In this document: positions 44,620 through 53,530 of the stretch, piece by piece | How positions within the stretch are numbered: position 1 is the first letter of the stretch | How the letters are laid out: every line of letters begins with the position of its first letter | Assembly: GCF_014646655.1 (NCBI RefSeq) | Contig: NZ_BMNR01000003.1 | Span: forward strand, 1 to 64,000 | Reading direction: 5' to 3' | Source: Yeosuana aromativorans | GTDB taxonomy: Bacteria > Bacteroidota > Bacteroidia > Flavobacteriales > Flavobacteriaceae | Length of the DNA stretch: 64,000 nucleotides | Notes under the pieces: model-generated | Seen by the model: only the letters and a program-made list of their open reading frames with translations | Database searches by the model: none | What the model was told of the DNA's origin: nothing | Position numbers and translations under genes: made by a program

Positions 44620-45444
44620 ATCCAGTTCCACATAAACAGGCAAATGGTCTGAAGGATAATGGCAATCTTTGCTGTCACTTAAAACCCCGTACTTGTTGAC
44701 TGAAATCCCTGAACTAAGAAAAACATAATCAATTCGGCGTATTACGGGTTCATTAAAATTGAAACCATTAAATGTTCCGGAAGGCCCAAAAACAATATTT
44801 GAAATAGTTTTAGAATCTTGCAAATGCTGTTTTATAAACTGAATGCCCTCTTCAGAATCTTCCATATTGAAATCACCACTTAAGATAACCGGATAATGTT
44901 GTGTATTGATTTCCTTGATTTTTTGAATAATCAACATGGCGCTGTTTTTTCTGGCTTCAACACCAATGTGGTCAAAATGGGTATTAAACATCCAGAATTT
45001 TTGATTGGTCTTTTGGTTTTCAAATAAGGCATATGTGCAAATGCGATTGCAAACAGCATCCCAACCCATAGATACTTTTTCAGGTGTTTGGGACAACCAA
45101 AATGTTGCCGATTCCAAAACTTTTAGTTTATCCTTTTTATAAAATATCGCTGAATATTCACCAGAATCTTTCCCATCATCACGGCCAACGCCCACATAAC
45201 TATAGGCTGGCAATAAACTATCCATGTCCTTCATTTGATTGGGCATGGCCTCCTGAACGCCCAACACATCGGGTTCATAAAATTTTAATTGGTCAATAAA
45301 AAAGGGCTTTCTGTTTGCCCAGCTGTTTTCGCCTTCTTTGGGGTAATCCAACTTAATGTTATACGTCATCACTTTTAGCTTTTGAGCTTGTAATGACAAG
45401 GTTATTAAAACAATAACCGTAACTACTGATTTTTTTAGGTTCAT
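44611..45444 (-). CDS. Endonuclease/exonuclease/phosphatase-family hydrolase
   Basis: The 277-aa exported protein (signal peptide to about residue 20, LSLQAQ) has the EEP fold: TYNIKLDYP, VLGVQEAMPNQ (catalytic Glu), FNTHFDHIG, ILSGDFNM and SDHLPVYVEL with the terminal Asp-His pair. Related Bacteroidota proteins near glycan genes are annotated only as metal-dependent phosphodiesterases; a sugar-phosphate or phosphodiester substituent is possible but unproven. It overlaps the GH43-like gene by 4 bases and is the last gene of the PUL. Confidence 0.9.
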   Translation of the reverse strand: MNLKKSVVTVIVLITLSLQAQKLKVMTYNIKLDYPKEGENSWANRKPFFIDQLKFYEPDVLGVQEAMPNQMKDMDSLLPAYSYVGVGRDDGKDSGEYSAIFYKKDKLKVLESATFWLSQTPEKVSMGWDAVCNRICTYALFENQKTNQKFWMFNTHFDHIGVEARKNSAMLIIQKIKEINTQHYPVILSGDFNMEDSEEGIQFIKQHLQDSKTISNIVFGPSGTFNGFNFNEPVIRRIDYVFLSSGISVNKYGVLSDSKDCHYPSDHLPVYVELDLF

Positions 45445-47282
45445 TTTACAAATATTATATCACTCTTTTCTGAAATGCCATTTTCATTAAATGCCTCAAC
45501 TTGCATGTAATACGATTGATCTGTATTTAGTGCGCGCAATTCATAATTGGGCTCATCATACATCAATACTGATAAGTTTAACTTGTCTTTTGCAATACCC
45601 CAATAAATCACATAGCCTTGTGCTGTTGCATCCTTATCCCATGTTAAATTGGCATTTCTTCTATCTTGTTGTCTCATCACTTTAAAATTAGAAGGCTTGT
45701 TTGGCTTGGCTTCATAGCCATTTCCAAATACTCTAAATTCTGAAATAGACAAATAATTATTGGTATAATATACATGATTATAGCGAATATATCTGGCATC
45801 AACCGGTTTTTCCAATTCAATATAACCATGCGGCATATCGCGCGTGTTTTTGGAATAATCAGCAATGGTTTGCCATTTAACTCTATCAATTGAAGACTGA
45901 AGCACAAATTGTTGTCTTAACGTATCTGGCCGGCCGTAAATGTCACTGTTGAAATCCTGAAAATTAATTTGAATGGCTTTGACGTTCATTTTCTTTTCTA
46001 AATCCATTTCCACATAAATGGAATCATTGTTGGCTTGGGACACCCAATATGAGCGGATTTCTTCGTCATTAATTTTAGAAATATCAAAATCTTTAATCTG
46101 TCCCAACATATAACCCGATTCGCTTTCATCAACCACATTAATCTCTTGTTTTACCAAAGGCGAATTTGTTGTGACCGGTTTTTTGTAGGACAACAACATC
46201 CAACCTGTAAATCGTTCTTTGTGTTGTTTTACTTTGGTGTCCGGTAAATAATGTGGGTAATCACCATAAGCTGTATTCACATACATTTGTCCGTCGTCCT
46301 CAAATCCTGCGGGATACATACCGATGCGTCTTTCAAATTTATAATTAACCGAAATGGCCATTGTGGAGTAATGCCAATAATTCCCATTGTTATCCTGTAC
46401 GGTGCTTCCATGTCCCGATCCTTTTAAAAAACCGCCCGGTTTATATGAAATAGGATTATAGGGCGCATATTCAAAAGGTCCAAATGGACTGTCGCTGGTG
46501 TAAACCCCATCAGCATACACGTTCCATTGTGTGCCAGGCGCACCATATTCCAAATAATAGGTGCCATTATGTTTTACCATCCATGGTCCTTCTAAATACG
46601 GTGCAATATCCGACCTGTGGTCTTGACCAAAACGCTCCCAGCCATGTTTATCAGGATGCAAGTTGAACAGGTCCTTTTCATCACCCATGGGCACATAATA
46701 ATTATCGGGATCCAGTTCTACAACCCGTATTGGCCATACGTTTGAAGACTCTTCATAGAGATACACTTTATTGTCATCATCTACAAATAAATCGGGATCT
46801 TGAATGCCACCCGGTGGATCTAAAACCGCATAATTGGTTTTCCAGTCTCCCAATTCAGGATTATCGGTTTCTATTATAGGCCCACGGCCTGAGGGATCAC
46901 CGTAGACAATAACCTTTCCATTTCTTACTGCCGCTGCCGGCGCATTACTACCTTTAAAATACCAACTTTGGGGTTTTATAAAGGTCCAATTGCTCATATC
47001 ATCAGAGGCCCAATAGCCATGTGAACGTGTAACAAACATGTAAAAACGGCCTTTAAAATTTATAACAGCTGGGTCGGCCCCAGAACGGTAGGACACCTTA
47101 TTTTTTGCTCTGTAGTGAGACATATAAGAGTAATCAATATCCAAAGGATTGCAATAGGTTTTGTAATGCCATTTGGCTACAGTTTTTTCTTTTGTATTTG
47201 TACTATTTTTGGTTTCTGAATGGTCCTTGCATGCACAAATTCCCAATAAAAAAGTGGCTGCTACAATGGCTTGGATTTTCAT
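45441..47282 (-). CDS. GH43-like glycosidase with discoidin and FN3 domains
   Basis: This 613-aa lipoprotein (LLGICAC, Cys18) has a five-bladed propeller of glycoside hydrolase family 43 type (about residues 40-355). The three acidic residues are placed as expected: Asp70 in SGADPAV (base), Asp162/164 in GIQDPDLF (pKa modulator) and Glu231 in APYLEGPW (acid). An F5/8-type discoidin domain (about 395-515) and a fibronectin type III domain (about 520-613) follow, both likely glycan-binding or spacer modules. GH43 enzymes usually act on arabinose, xylose or galactose linkages; the substrate here is unknown. It overlaps the sulfatase gene by 4 bases. Confidence 0.88.
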   Translation of the reverse strand: MKIQAIVAATFLLGICACKDHSETKNSTNTKEKTVAKWHYKTYCNPLDIDYSYMSHYRAKNKVSYRSGADPAVINFKGRFYMFVTRSHGYWASDDMSNWTFIKPQSWYFKGSNAPAAAVRNGKVIVYGDPSGRGPIIETDNPELGDWKTNYAVLDPPGGIQDPDLFVDDDNKVYLYEESSNVWPIRVVELDPDNYYVPMGDEKDLFNLHPDKHGWERFGQDHRSDIAPYLEGPWMVKHNGTYYLEYGAPGTQWNVYADGVYTSDSPFGPFEYAPYNPISYKPGGFLKGSGHGSTVQDNNGNYWHYSTMAISVNYKFERRIGMYPAGFEDDGQMYVNTAYGDYPHYLPDTKVKQHKERFTGWMLLSYKKPVTTNSPLVKQEINVVDESESGYMLGQIKDFDISKINDEEIRSYWVSQANNDSIYVEMDLEKKMNVKAIQINFQDFNSDIYGRPDTLRQQFVLQSSIDRVKWQTIADYSKNTRDMPHGYIELEKPVDARYIRYNHVYYTNNYLSISEFRVFGNGYEAKPNKPSNFKVMRQQDRRNANLTWDKDATAQGYVIYWGIAKDKLNLSVLMYDEPNYELRALNTDQSYYMQVEAFNENGISEKSDIIFVK

Positions 47283-48979
47283 GGTGTATAGTCTTTGTTC
47301 TTTATGGGATCATAAGCTGTTCCTGTATGTCCACGTAATTTTTCAAATTGTTTGTATGCACGATCTACTTGTTCTTTTGGCGCTTTCTCTAGTTCCTTTT
47401 TGGTGACTTTATAAATCGCTTCCAATAAATCCAGTTTTTGATGTAATTGTGCTTCGATTGAGTCGTATTCCGGATTATCTATCTGATTATGGATTTCCTC
47501 AGGATCTTCCTTTAAATCGTATAATTCCCAAGTATCAATATCATCATAAAAATGCATGAGCTTATACCGGTTAGTCCTAACACCATAGTGTTTTTTTACC
47601 ATATGAAATGCGGGATAATCATAGTAATGATAATAAATGGCATCCCTAAAATCCTCATCTTTCATCTTACCTTCCAACAACGGCCTAAATGATTTTCCTT
47701 GCATATCGTTTGGTATATCAACTTGGGCATAATCTAAAAACGTTTCAGCAAAGTCTAAGTTTTGGGTCAACCCCTCAACAACAGTTTTGGGTTTAATATG
47801 CCCCGGATATTTTATCAACAAAGGCATGGATAGTGATTCTTCATACATATAACGCTTATCAAACCAACCTTTTTCACCAAGATAAAATCCTTGGTCGGTT
47901 GTGTAAACCACTATGGTATTCTTGTCTAAACCATTGGCTTTTAAATAATCCAATATGGTTCCAACACCTTCATCTACCGATGCAACCGTTGCTAAATATT
48001 CGTGTAAAAAGCGTTGACCCTTCCACTCTGCCAAAGCCTTTCCTGAAAGATTGGCATCATGAAAAGCATCATTTTTTGGTTGATAGGCTTTGTCCCAAGC
48101 AGCGCGTTGTTCAGCTGTCATGCGCTCAAAATCTGTTGGCCAAGGATTCCAAGCCAATTCTGGGCTTCCTTTTTTCTTGGTCATCTTTAAATCATGACCT
48201 TCATACATATCCTTATAAATGGTCTGCAATTGGTCTTTTGAAGCCAATGACCCTTCATGGTCTGTGAAATACGTATCGGGCAACGGGAATTGAATAGAAT
48301 CATATTTGTTTAAATGGCGTAAGGCCGGCATCCAATTTCTATGTGGTGCCTTGTGATGGATCATCAACATAAAGGGCTTACCACCATTCTTTACCTCATC
48401 TAAAAATTCGATTGCCTGTTGGGTTATAATGTCTGTTGCATAACCGTGAACATCCAAAGTATCTGCTTCTTTCCCATTTTGGCCTTGGTAAATAAACGTT
48501 GGATTATAATAATGCCCTTGATCTTCAAGAATCTTCCAATAGTCAAAACCTTGAGGTAATCCATACAAATGCCATTTACCAACAATTCCGGTAGTATATC
48601 CTGCTTTTTGTAGGAGTTTAGGGAAGGTTTGCTGGCTTCCATCAAAGCATTCCCCATTCATTCTAAAACCATTTACATGACTAAACTTTCCTGTTAGGAC
48701 CACCGCCCTACTGGGGCCACATAAAGAATTGGTGCAAAAATTATTGTTGAATAAAGCGCCTTCATTGGCAATTCTATCAATATTCGGTGTGGGTGCCAAT
48801 TGACTTATCGGGTGACCGTAAGCGCTAATGGCTTGTTTTGCATGATCATCAGCCATGATATAAATAATATTGGGCCTTTGCTGTTCTGATACTTCTTTAA
48901 CCTGTTTTGTTTTATTGTTACAGGAAAAAACACCAAATAAAAGAAAATAAAACAGGCTGTATTTAAATATATTTTTCAT
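47279..48979 (-). CDS. S1-family sulfatase
   Basis: This 566-aa lipoprotein (FGVFSC, Cys20) should remove sulfate esters from a polysaccharide. The formylglycine motif CGPSR is at residues 87-91 (Cys87), so it is of the Cys type and needs a maturing enzyme from elsewhere in the genome. Metal-site Asp44 and Asp45 (IMADDH) and the second metal site YTTDQGFYLGEKGWFDKRYMYEE (about residues 352-374) are intact. The mid-region resembles N-acetylglucosamine-6-sulfatase-like S1 members, but the subfamily was not tested. It lies between the GH3 and GH43-like genes. Confidence 0.93.
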   Translation of the reverse strand: MKNIFKYSLFYFLLFGVFSCNNKTKQVKEVSEQQRPNIIYIMADDHAKQAISAYGHPISQLAPTPNIDRIANEGALFNNNFCTNSLCGPSRAVVLTGKFSHVNGFRMNGECFDGSQQTFPKLLQKAGYTTGIVGKWHLYGLPQGFDYWKILEDQGHYYNPTFIYQGQNGKEADTLDVHGYATDIITQQAIEFLDEVKNGGKPFMLMIHHKAPHRNWMPALRHLNKYDSIQFPLPDTYFTDHEGSLASKDQLQTIYKDMYEGHDLKMTKKKGSPELAWNPWPTDFERMTAEQRAAWDKAYQPKNDAFHDANLSGKALAEWKGQRFLHEYLATVASVDEGVGTILDYLKANGLDKNTIVVYTTDQGFYLGEKGWFDKRYMYEESLSMPLLIKYPGHIKPKTVVEGLTQNLDFAETFLDYAQVDIPNDMQGKSFRPLLEGKMKDEDFRDAIYYHYYDYPAFHMVKKHYGVRTNRYKLMHFYDDIDTWELYDLKEDPEEIHNQIDNPEYDSIEAQLHQKLDLLEAIYKVTKKELEKAPKEQVDRAYKQFEKLRGHTGTAYDPIKNKDYTP

Positions 48980-49017
48980 CAGAATTTAACTATTTATGTC
49001 AAGGCTTTAATTAAAGA

Positions 49018-51339
49018 TTATTGGACCAGCTCAAAGGAATCTTTAAGTGTTGCATTGGAATTTGTTCCAACAAACACTTCAAATTCACCAGGTTCCGAAA
49101 CAAAATCCAGATTGGAATTATAAAATTTCAAATCGTCTACAGATAGTTTAAAGGTCACGGTTTTAGAATCTCCTTTTTTAATAAAAACTTTTTGAAAGCC
49201 TTTAAGCTCTTTTACTGGCCTTGTTACGGAGCCCACTAAATCACGAATGTACAATTGCACCACTTCCTTTCCATCATAATTACCGGAATTTGTCACATCA
49301 ACGGAAACCTCAACAGATTGATCTCTATTGATTTTATGTGTGTTTAGTTTCAAATTATCATACTGAAAGGTCGTATAACTCAACCCATAACCAAATGGAT
49401 ACAAAGGCTCATTGCGGACATCAATATAATTTGATTTGAACTTTTCAAACTTTCCTTCATTATTTCCTAGTGGGCGGCCCGTATTTTTGTGGTTATAATA
49501 AATAGGAACTTGCCCTACATTTCTTGGAAAAGTGGCCGTTAACTTACCTGAGGGATTGACATCTCCAAAAAGCACATCCGAAATCGCCAGTCCGGCCTCA
49601 CTGCCAGAAAACCAAACATTTAAAATGGCAGGCACGTCTTTATCTTCTTCAACAATTGCCAAAGGTCGTCCCGTAAACAGAACTAAAACAATCGGCTTAC
49701 CTGTTTTTAAGAGCGCATTCAATAAATCTTTTTGTGCCTGTGGTATTTGAAGGTTGGTCACACTACTGCATTCTCCGCTCATTTCGGCAGTCTCACCAAT
49801 GGCGGCAACAATAACATCGGACTTTGAGGCAACAGACAAGGCTTCGTCCATTAGTTGTTTATCGCTCCTGCCATCACGAGGAATGGTTTTCCCAAACATG
49901 GTCACTCGTTTTTCATACTCCAAATCATAATCAACATTACTCCCTTTGGCATATAAAATGTTAGCTTTATCGCCGGCTACAGTTTTCAAGCCTTCCAATA
50001 ATGTTTTGGACACATTTTGTTTGGTTGCCACACTCCAGGTACCGGCCATATTAACGGCCGTATTTGCCAATGGCCCAATGAGTGCAATGGTTCCTGATTT
50101 TTTTAATGGCAGTAATTGGTTCTCATTTTTTAATAGCACCATGGATTCTGTAGCCACTTTTCTAGCAAAACTCCTGTGGGCTTCTGTAAATATCTCTTTT
50201 TTGGACCTATTGATATCACAGTATTTAAATGGATCATCAAATAACCCTAATTTGTATTTAGCTGTTAAAATGCGCTTGACTGCCTTATCAATCGTTTCAA
50301 TTGAAACTGTTCCATCTTCAACAGATTTTTTTAGAGTAGTTAAAAATCCGTCAGAAACCATATCCATATCTATTCCAGCTTGTAAAGCTTGAGCAGAAAC
50401 TTGTTGAAAATTGCCCACGCCGTGGTACATCATTTCTTCTATCCCAGTGTAATCGGTAACTACAAACCCCTTGAATCCCCATTCATCTCTTAACAAATCA
50501 GTAAGCAACCATTTATTTCCTGTAGCTGGAATGCCATCTATTTCGTTAAAGGAAGCCATGACCGATCCTACTCCAGCATCAACAGCAGCTTTATAAGGCG
50601 GTAAATATTCGTTATACATTCTAATTCTGCTCATATCGACCGTATTGTAATCCCTGCCTGCTTCTGGTGCACCGTAAAGCGCAAAATGCTTGACACAGGC
50701 CAGCATGGTATTATTCTTGGTTAAGTCATCCCCTTGATAACCTTGCACCATAGCTTTTGCTATCTCGCTACCCAAATAAGGATCTTCGCCAGCGCCTTCA
50801 GAAACACGACCCCATCTTGGATCCCTTGAAATATCAACCATCGGTGAAAACGTCCAGTTAATTCCATCAGCAGTTGCTTCTAGTGCAGCCATTTGCGCCG
50901 TTTGTTTGATAAGATTCATATCCCATGAACTTGATAAGCCCAGTGGAATGGGAAACGTAGTTTCATAACCATGAATGACATCCATTCCAAAAATCAATGG
51001 GATTTTTAAACGGCTTTTTTCCATAGCAATCTTTTGAACCTCTATGATTTTTTCTACAGATTTTATATTGAAAAGTCCACCAACTTTACCTTCTTCAATT
51101 TTTTTGGCAATATTGGAACTTTTTGCTTGCCCTGTTGTAATGTCACCTGACGAAGGCAAATTGAGTTGACCAATTTTTTCGTCAAGGCTCATTAAGTTCA
51201 ATATGGAATCTACTTTTGCCTCAAAAGGATTGCTATTAGAAATTGCATCTGATTTGTTTTGATTTGAATTACAGGATACGATAAGTATTGCAATGATGCT
51301 TAGAAAAGCAAACGTAATGTTGATTTGTTTTTTCTTCAT
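49018..51339 (-). CDS. GH3 beta-glucosidase (BglX-like)
   Basis: The 773-aa lipoprotein (ILIVSC, Cys23) releases terminal beta-linked sugars, most probably glucose, in the periplasm or at the outer membrane. It has the GH3 N-terminal barrel with GMDVIHGYETTFP, SRDPRWGRVSEGAGEDPYL and CVKHFALYG. The nucleophile is Asp296 in VVTDYTGIEEM. The C-terminal sandwich (about 405-640, with GECSSVTNL) and a fibronectin III-like domain (about 690-770) follow. ATG at 51339 is chosen for the lipoprotein signal; the frame is open further upstream into the esterase gene. It starts 2 bases after that gene. Confidence 0.94.
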   Translation of the reverse strand: MKKKQINITFAFLSIIAILIVSCNSNQNKSDAISNSNPFEAKVDSILNLMSLDEKIGQLNLPSSGDITTGQAKSSNIAKKIEEGKVGGLFNIKSVEKIIEVQKIAMEKSRLKIPLIFGMDVIHGYETTFPIPLGLSSSWDMNLIKQTAQMAALEATADGINWTFSPMVDISRDPRWGRVSEGAGEDPYLGSEIAKAMVQGYQGDDLTKNNTMLACVKHFALYGAPEAGRDYNTVDMSRIRMYNEYLPPYKAAVDAGVGSVMASFNEIDGIPATGNKWLLTDLLRDEWGFKGFVVTDYTGIEEMMYHGVGNFQQVSAQALQAGIDMDMVSDGFLTTLKKSVEDGTVSIETIDKAVKRILTAKYKLGLFDDPFKYCDINRSKKEIFTEAHRSFARKVATESMVLLKNENQLLPLKKSGTIALIGPLANTAVNMAGTWSVATKQNVSKTLLEGLKTVAGDKANILYAKGSNVDYDLEYEKRVTMFGKTIPRDGRSDKQLMDEALSVASKSDVIVAAIGETAEMSGECSSVTNLQIPQAQKDLLNALLKTGKPIVLVLFTGRPLAIVEEDKDVPAILNVWFSGSEAGLAISDVLFGDVNPSGKLTATFPRNVGQVPIYYNHKNTGRPLGNNEGKFEKFKSNYIDVRNEPLYPFGYGLSYTTFQYDNLKLNTHKINRDQSVEVSVDVTNSGNYDGKEVVQLYIRDLVGSVTRPVKELKGFQKVFIKKGDSKTVTFKLSVDDLKFYNSNLDFVSEPGEFEVFVGTNSNATLKDSFELVQ

Positions 51340-51341
51340 AT

Positions 51342-52148
51342 TTATTTTTTTGATTTTGAAAAAAGCCACGATAACAATTCCGGTTCTGCAAAAGCTGAAT
51401 CCCAACTATTATGGTTGTCATTTTCAAAATAAGATAGTTTAACATCAGCTCCTTTTTTTCTTAGTGCTGTAACCATTCTCAAAGAGAAGTAAGGGTCTAC
51501 TACATCATCCTTTCCGCCATCAAAAACCCATAAAGACACTTTATCTGCATATTTACAAACAGATTTAGGGTTTCCGCCACCACAAATAGGGAACGCAGCT
51601 GCAAACATATTGGGTCTGAATTTTAGTATATCAAAAACACCCATGCCTCCCATTGAAAGCCCTCCAACATAAATTTGGTTCTTTTTAACATAAGGTTTTT
51701 TGGCGATATCATCCATTAAATCCAAAACCAATTGCATTGCTTTTGTTGGTTTGCCTCTTCTTTTATATTTAAATTTTTCAAGTCCAGTTTTTGAATAATC
51801 CCTTTTTACATTTGACCAATAGTCATCTTTAGGACATTGCGGAAAAATTACAATTGCCGGAAATGCATCAGACTCATAATTATCTAAAAACAGTTGACTG
51901 CCATGAACCAATTGCGTTTTGTTATCATTGCCACTTTCTCCTCTACCGTGAAGAAATAAAACCAATGGATATGCTTTGTTTTCATCAAAATTTTTTGGTA
52001 GCAATAAGCGGTATTTTAGAGTATCGCCATCATGAAGGAACAACTCCTTGGAAAAAAGTTCTTGTTGCGCTACCAAAACATTTGAAACAACGATTAACAG
52101 TAACCAAAACATACTCTGTTTAATAAGTTTTCTTTTGGTGTATTTCAT
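51342..52148 (-). CDS. Secreted alpha/beta hydrolase (esterase-like)
   Basis: The protein of about 268 aa has a signal peptide (to about residue 27, VLVAQ) and an alpha/beta hydrolase fold: LVLFLHGRGESGND (oxyanion region), the nucleophile elbow GGLSMGGMG, Asp in FDGGKDDVVDP, and His in NDNHNSWDSAF. It resembles polyhydroxybutyrate-depolymerase/feruloyl-esterase-like and prolyl-oligopeptidase-like enzymes that remove acyl groups from polysaccharides. The substrate is not known. ATG at 52148 is preferred. It lies between a GH144-type gene and GH3 with short gaps. Confidence 0.85.
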   Translation of the reverse strand: MKYTKRKLIKQSMFWLLLIVVSNVLVAQQELFSKELFLHDGDTLKYRLLLPKNFDENKAYPLVLFLHGRGESGNDNKTQLVHGSQLFLDNYESDAFPAIVIFPQCPKDDYWSNVKRDYSKTGLEKFKYKRRGKPTKAMQLVLDLMDDIAKKPYVKKNQIYVGGLSMGGMGVFDILKFRPNMFAAAFPICGGGNPKSVCKYADKVSLWVFDGGKDDVVDPYFSLRMVTALRKKGADVKLSYFENDNHNSWDSAFAEPELLSWLFSKSKK

Positions 52149-52158
52149 TCTAATTTTT

Positions 52159-53520
52159 TTAATAATTAAAACCAAGTTTGTTTAAACCATTTTGAACATC
52201 TGAATTTTGCATAAATAAATTCCATAGCAACCCTGTTCTGTAATTTTCAATCATTACAATTTGAGGTCCTTGATCTATGGCCAAATAAGCCTTGGCAACC
52301 CAATAGTTGTATTGGGGACTAAAGGCATCATAAAACCCAGCAGGTCCTAACAATTTATCTTTTTTACTATAAAAAAAGTGCATAGCTTTTAAGGATTTTT
52401 CAGGGGTGTACGGAATGGAGCTTATGGCTGCTGTTGGCGAAATAACTCCTAAGTCATTATCTGGTTTATGGGCACTATATCCAATTGAACCATTTGCATT
52501 TCTGCTATAACTGGCCGTTAATCCCCAGCAATCAGGACCATAATCAGTGTAGTTTTTAGGATTGTTAACACAGTACAGATAATTTATAGTAGTATGGTTT
52601 ACATTTAAATTCCAGTAGTTAGCATATTGGTCTGATAAATTTGTTGGATTGAGACCCAAATATGAATAGTGTGCCCAAAACAAAGGACCCGTTCCAGAAC
52701 CAGCATGATCTAAAATTAAAGGGTATCCATATTGCGATTCAGAAGTAACTATGGCTCCTTTGTTTGCCCAGCCTTCAGTATAAACCGCTTTAGTTATTGA
52801 ATAATCCGGAGAGGCTGCTGCAAGAATATATGTTATGAGGGTTTCATTATATCCTATTAATTTAAAGTTCTTGGTGAATTGATAATTTGGGCTCCAATGC
52901 CAATATAATACATTTTGGTTTTGCGTGTACCAATTCCATTCTACACCTTTCCATAGATTATCTGCTAGGTCAGACAATGCTTTTTCTTCTGTAGAACCAT
53001 TTTTAAAATACTCTTTAACGCAAATCAATCCTTCAGTTAAAAAGGCAGTTTCAACCAAATCACCTCCGTCATCATCTGGACTAAATGGAATGACGTTTCC
53101 AGTACCACCATCCATCCAATGTGGCCAAGCACCATGAAACCGATCGGCATTTTCTAAAAAGTTCAATATTTTATTTAATCTGGCAACGCCTTCAGCTCTG
53201 GTGGTGAATCCTCTTTCAATTCCTACCAATAAAGCCATTAATCCAAATCCGGTTCCGCCAGTGGTCACAACGTTTTGGTTAAGCGTTGGATTATCGGGAT
53301 GATACCGTTCTTTAGCGGCACCTGAATTGGCATTGGCAAAATCCCAAAAATATTTAAACGTCTCTTGTTGGGTTAAATCCATTATCTCCGTATCAGTCAA
53401 AGGGTCGACTGTGGGTTCATTGGTTCCAGGAATATATGGCTCTTCATAACCTGGTCCATTATCTGAACCGCATGAAGCTAAAAGAAACACAATACATACT
53501 ATATAATAAATTCTAGACAT
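52159..53520 (-). CDS. GH144-type (PF10091 'glycoamylase') hydrolase, copy 1
   Basis: The 453-aa lipoprotein (VFLLASC, Cys17) belongs to the family long labelled putative glucoamylase, in which endo-beta-1,2-glucanases (GH144) have been characterised. An (alpha/alpha)6 toroid is expected. Conserved stretches are TFKYFWDFANANSGAAKER, VTTGGTGFGLMALLVG, RFHGAWPHWMDG and DDGGDLVETAF (Asp150, Asp154, Glu157), the same D-x3-D-x2-E spacing I recall for the active-site acids of the Chitinophaga enzyme. YWHWSPNY, IGYNETLITYILAA, PLFWAHYSYLGLNP and IDQGPQIVMIENYRTGLLW follow. It is a tandem paralogue of the next gene. Confidence 0.88.
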   Translation of the reverse strand: MSRIYYIVCIVFLLASCGSDNGPGYEEPYIPGTNEPTVDPLTDTEIMDLTQQETFKYFWDFANANSGAAKERYHPDNPTLNQNVVTTGGTGFGLMALLVGIERGFTTRAEGVARLNKILNFLENADRFHGAWPHWMDGGTGNVIPFSPDDDGGDLVETAFLTEGLICVKEYFKNGSTEEKALSDLADNLWKGVEWNWYTQNQNVLYWHWSPNYQFTKNFKLIGYNETLITYILAAASPDYSITKAVYTEGWANKGAIVTSESQYGYPLILDHAGSGTGPLFWAHYSYLGLNPTNLSDQYANYWNLNVNHTTINYLYCVNNPKNYTDYGPDCWGLTASYSRNANGSIGYSAHKPDNDLGVISPTAAISSIPYTPEKSLKAMHFFYSKKDKLLGPAGFYDAFSPQYNYWVAKAYLAIDQGPQIVMIENYRTGLLWNLFMQNSDVQNGLNKLGFNY

Positions 53521-53530
53521 TGTTTGTTTT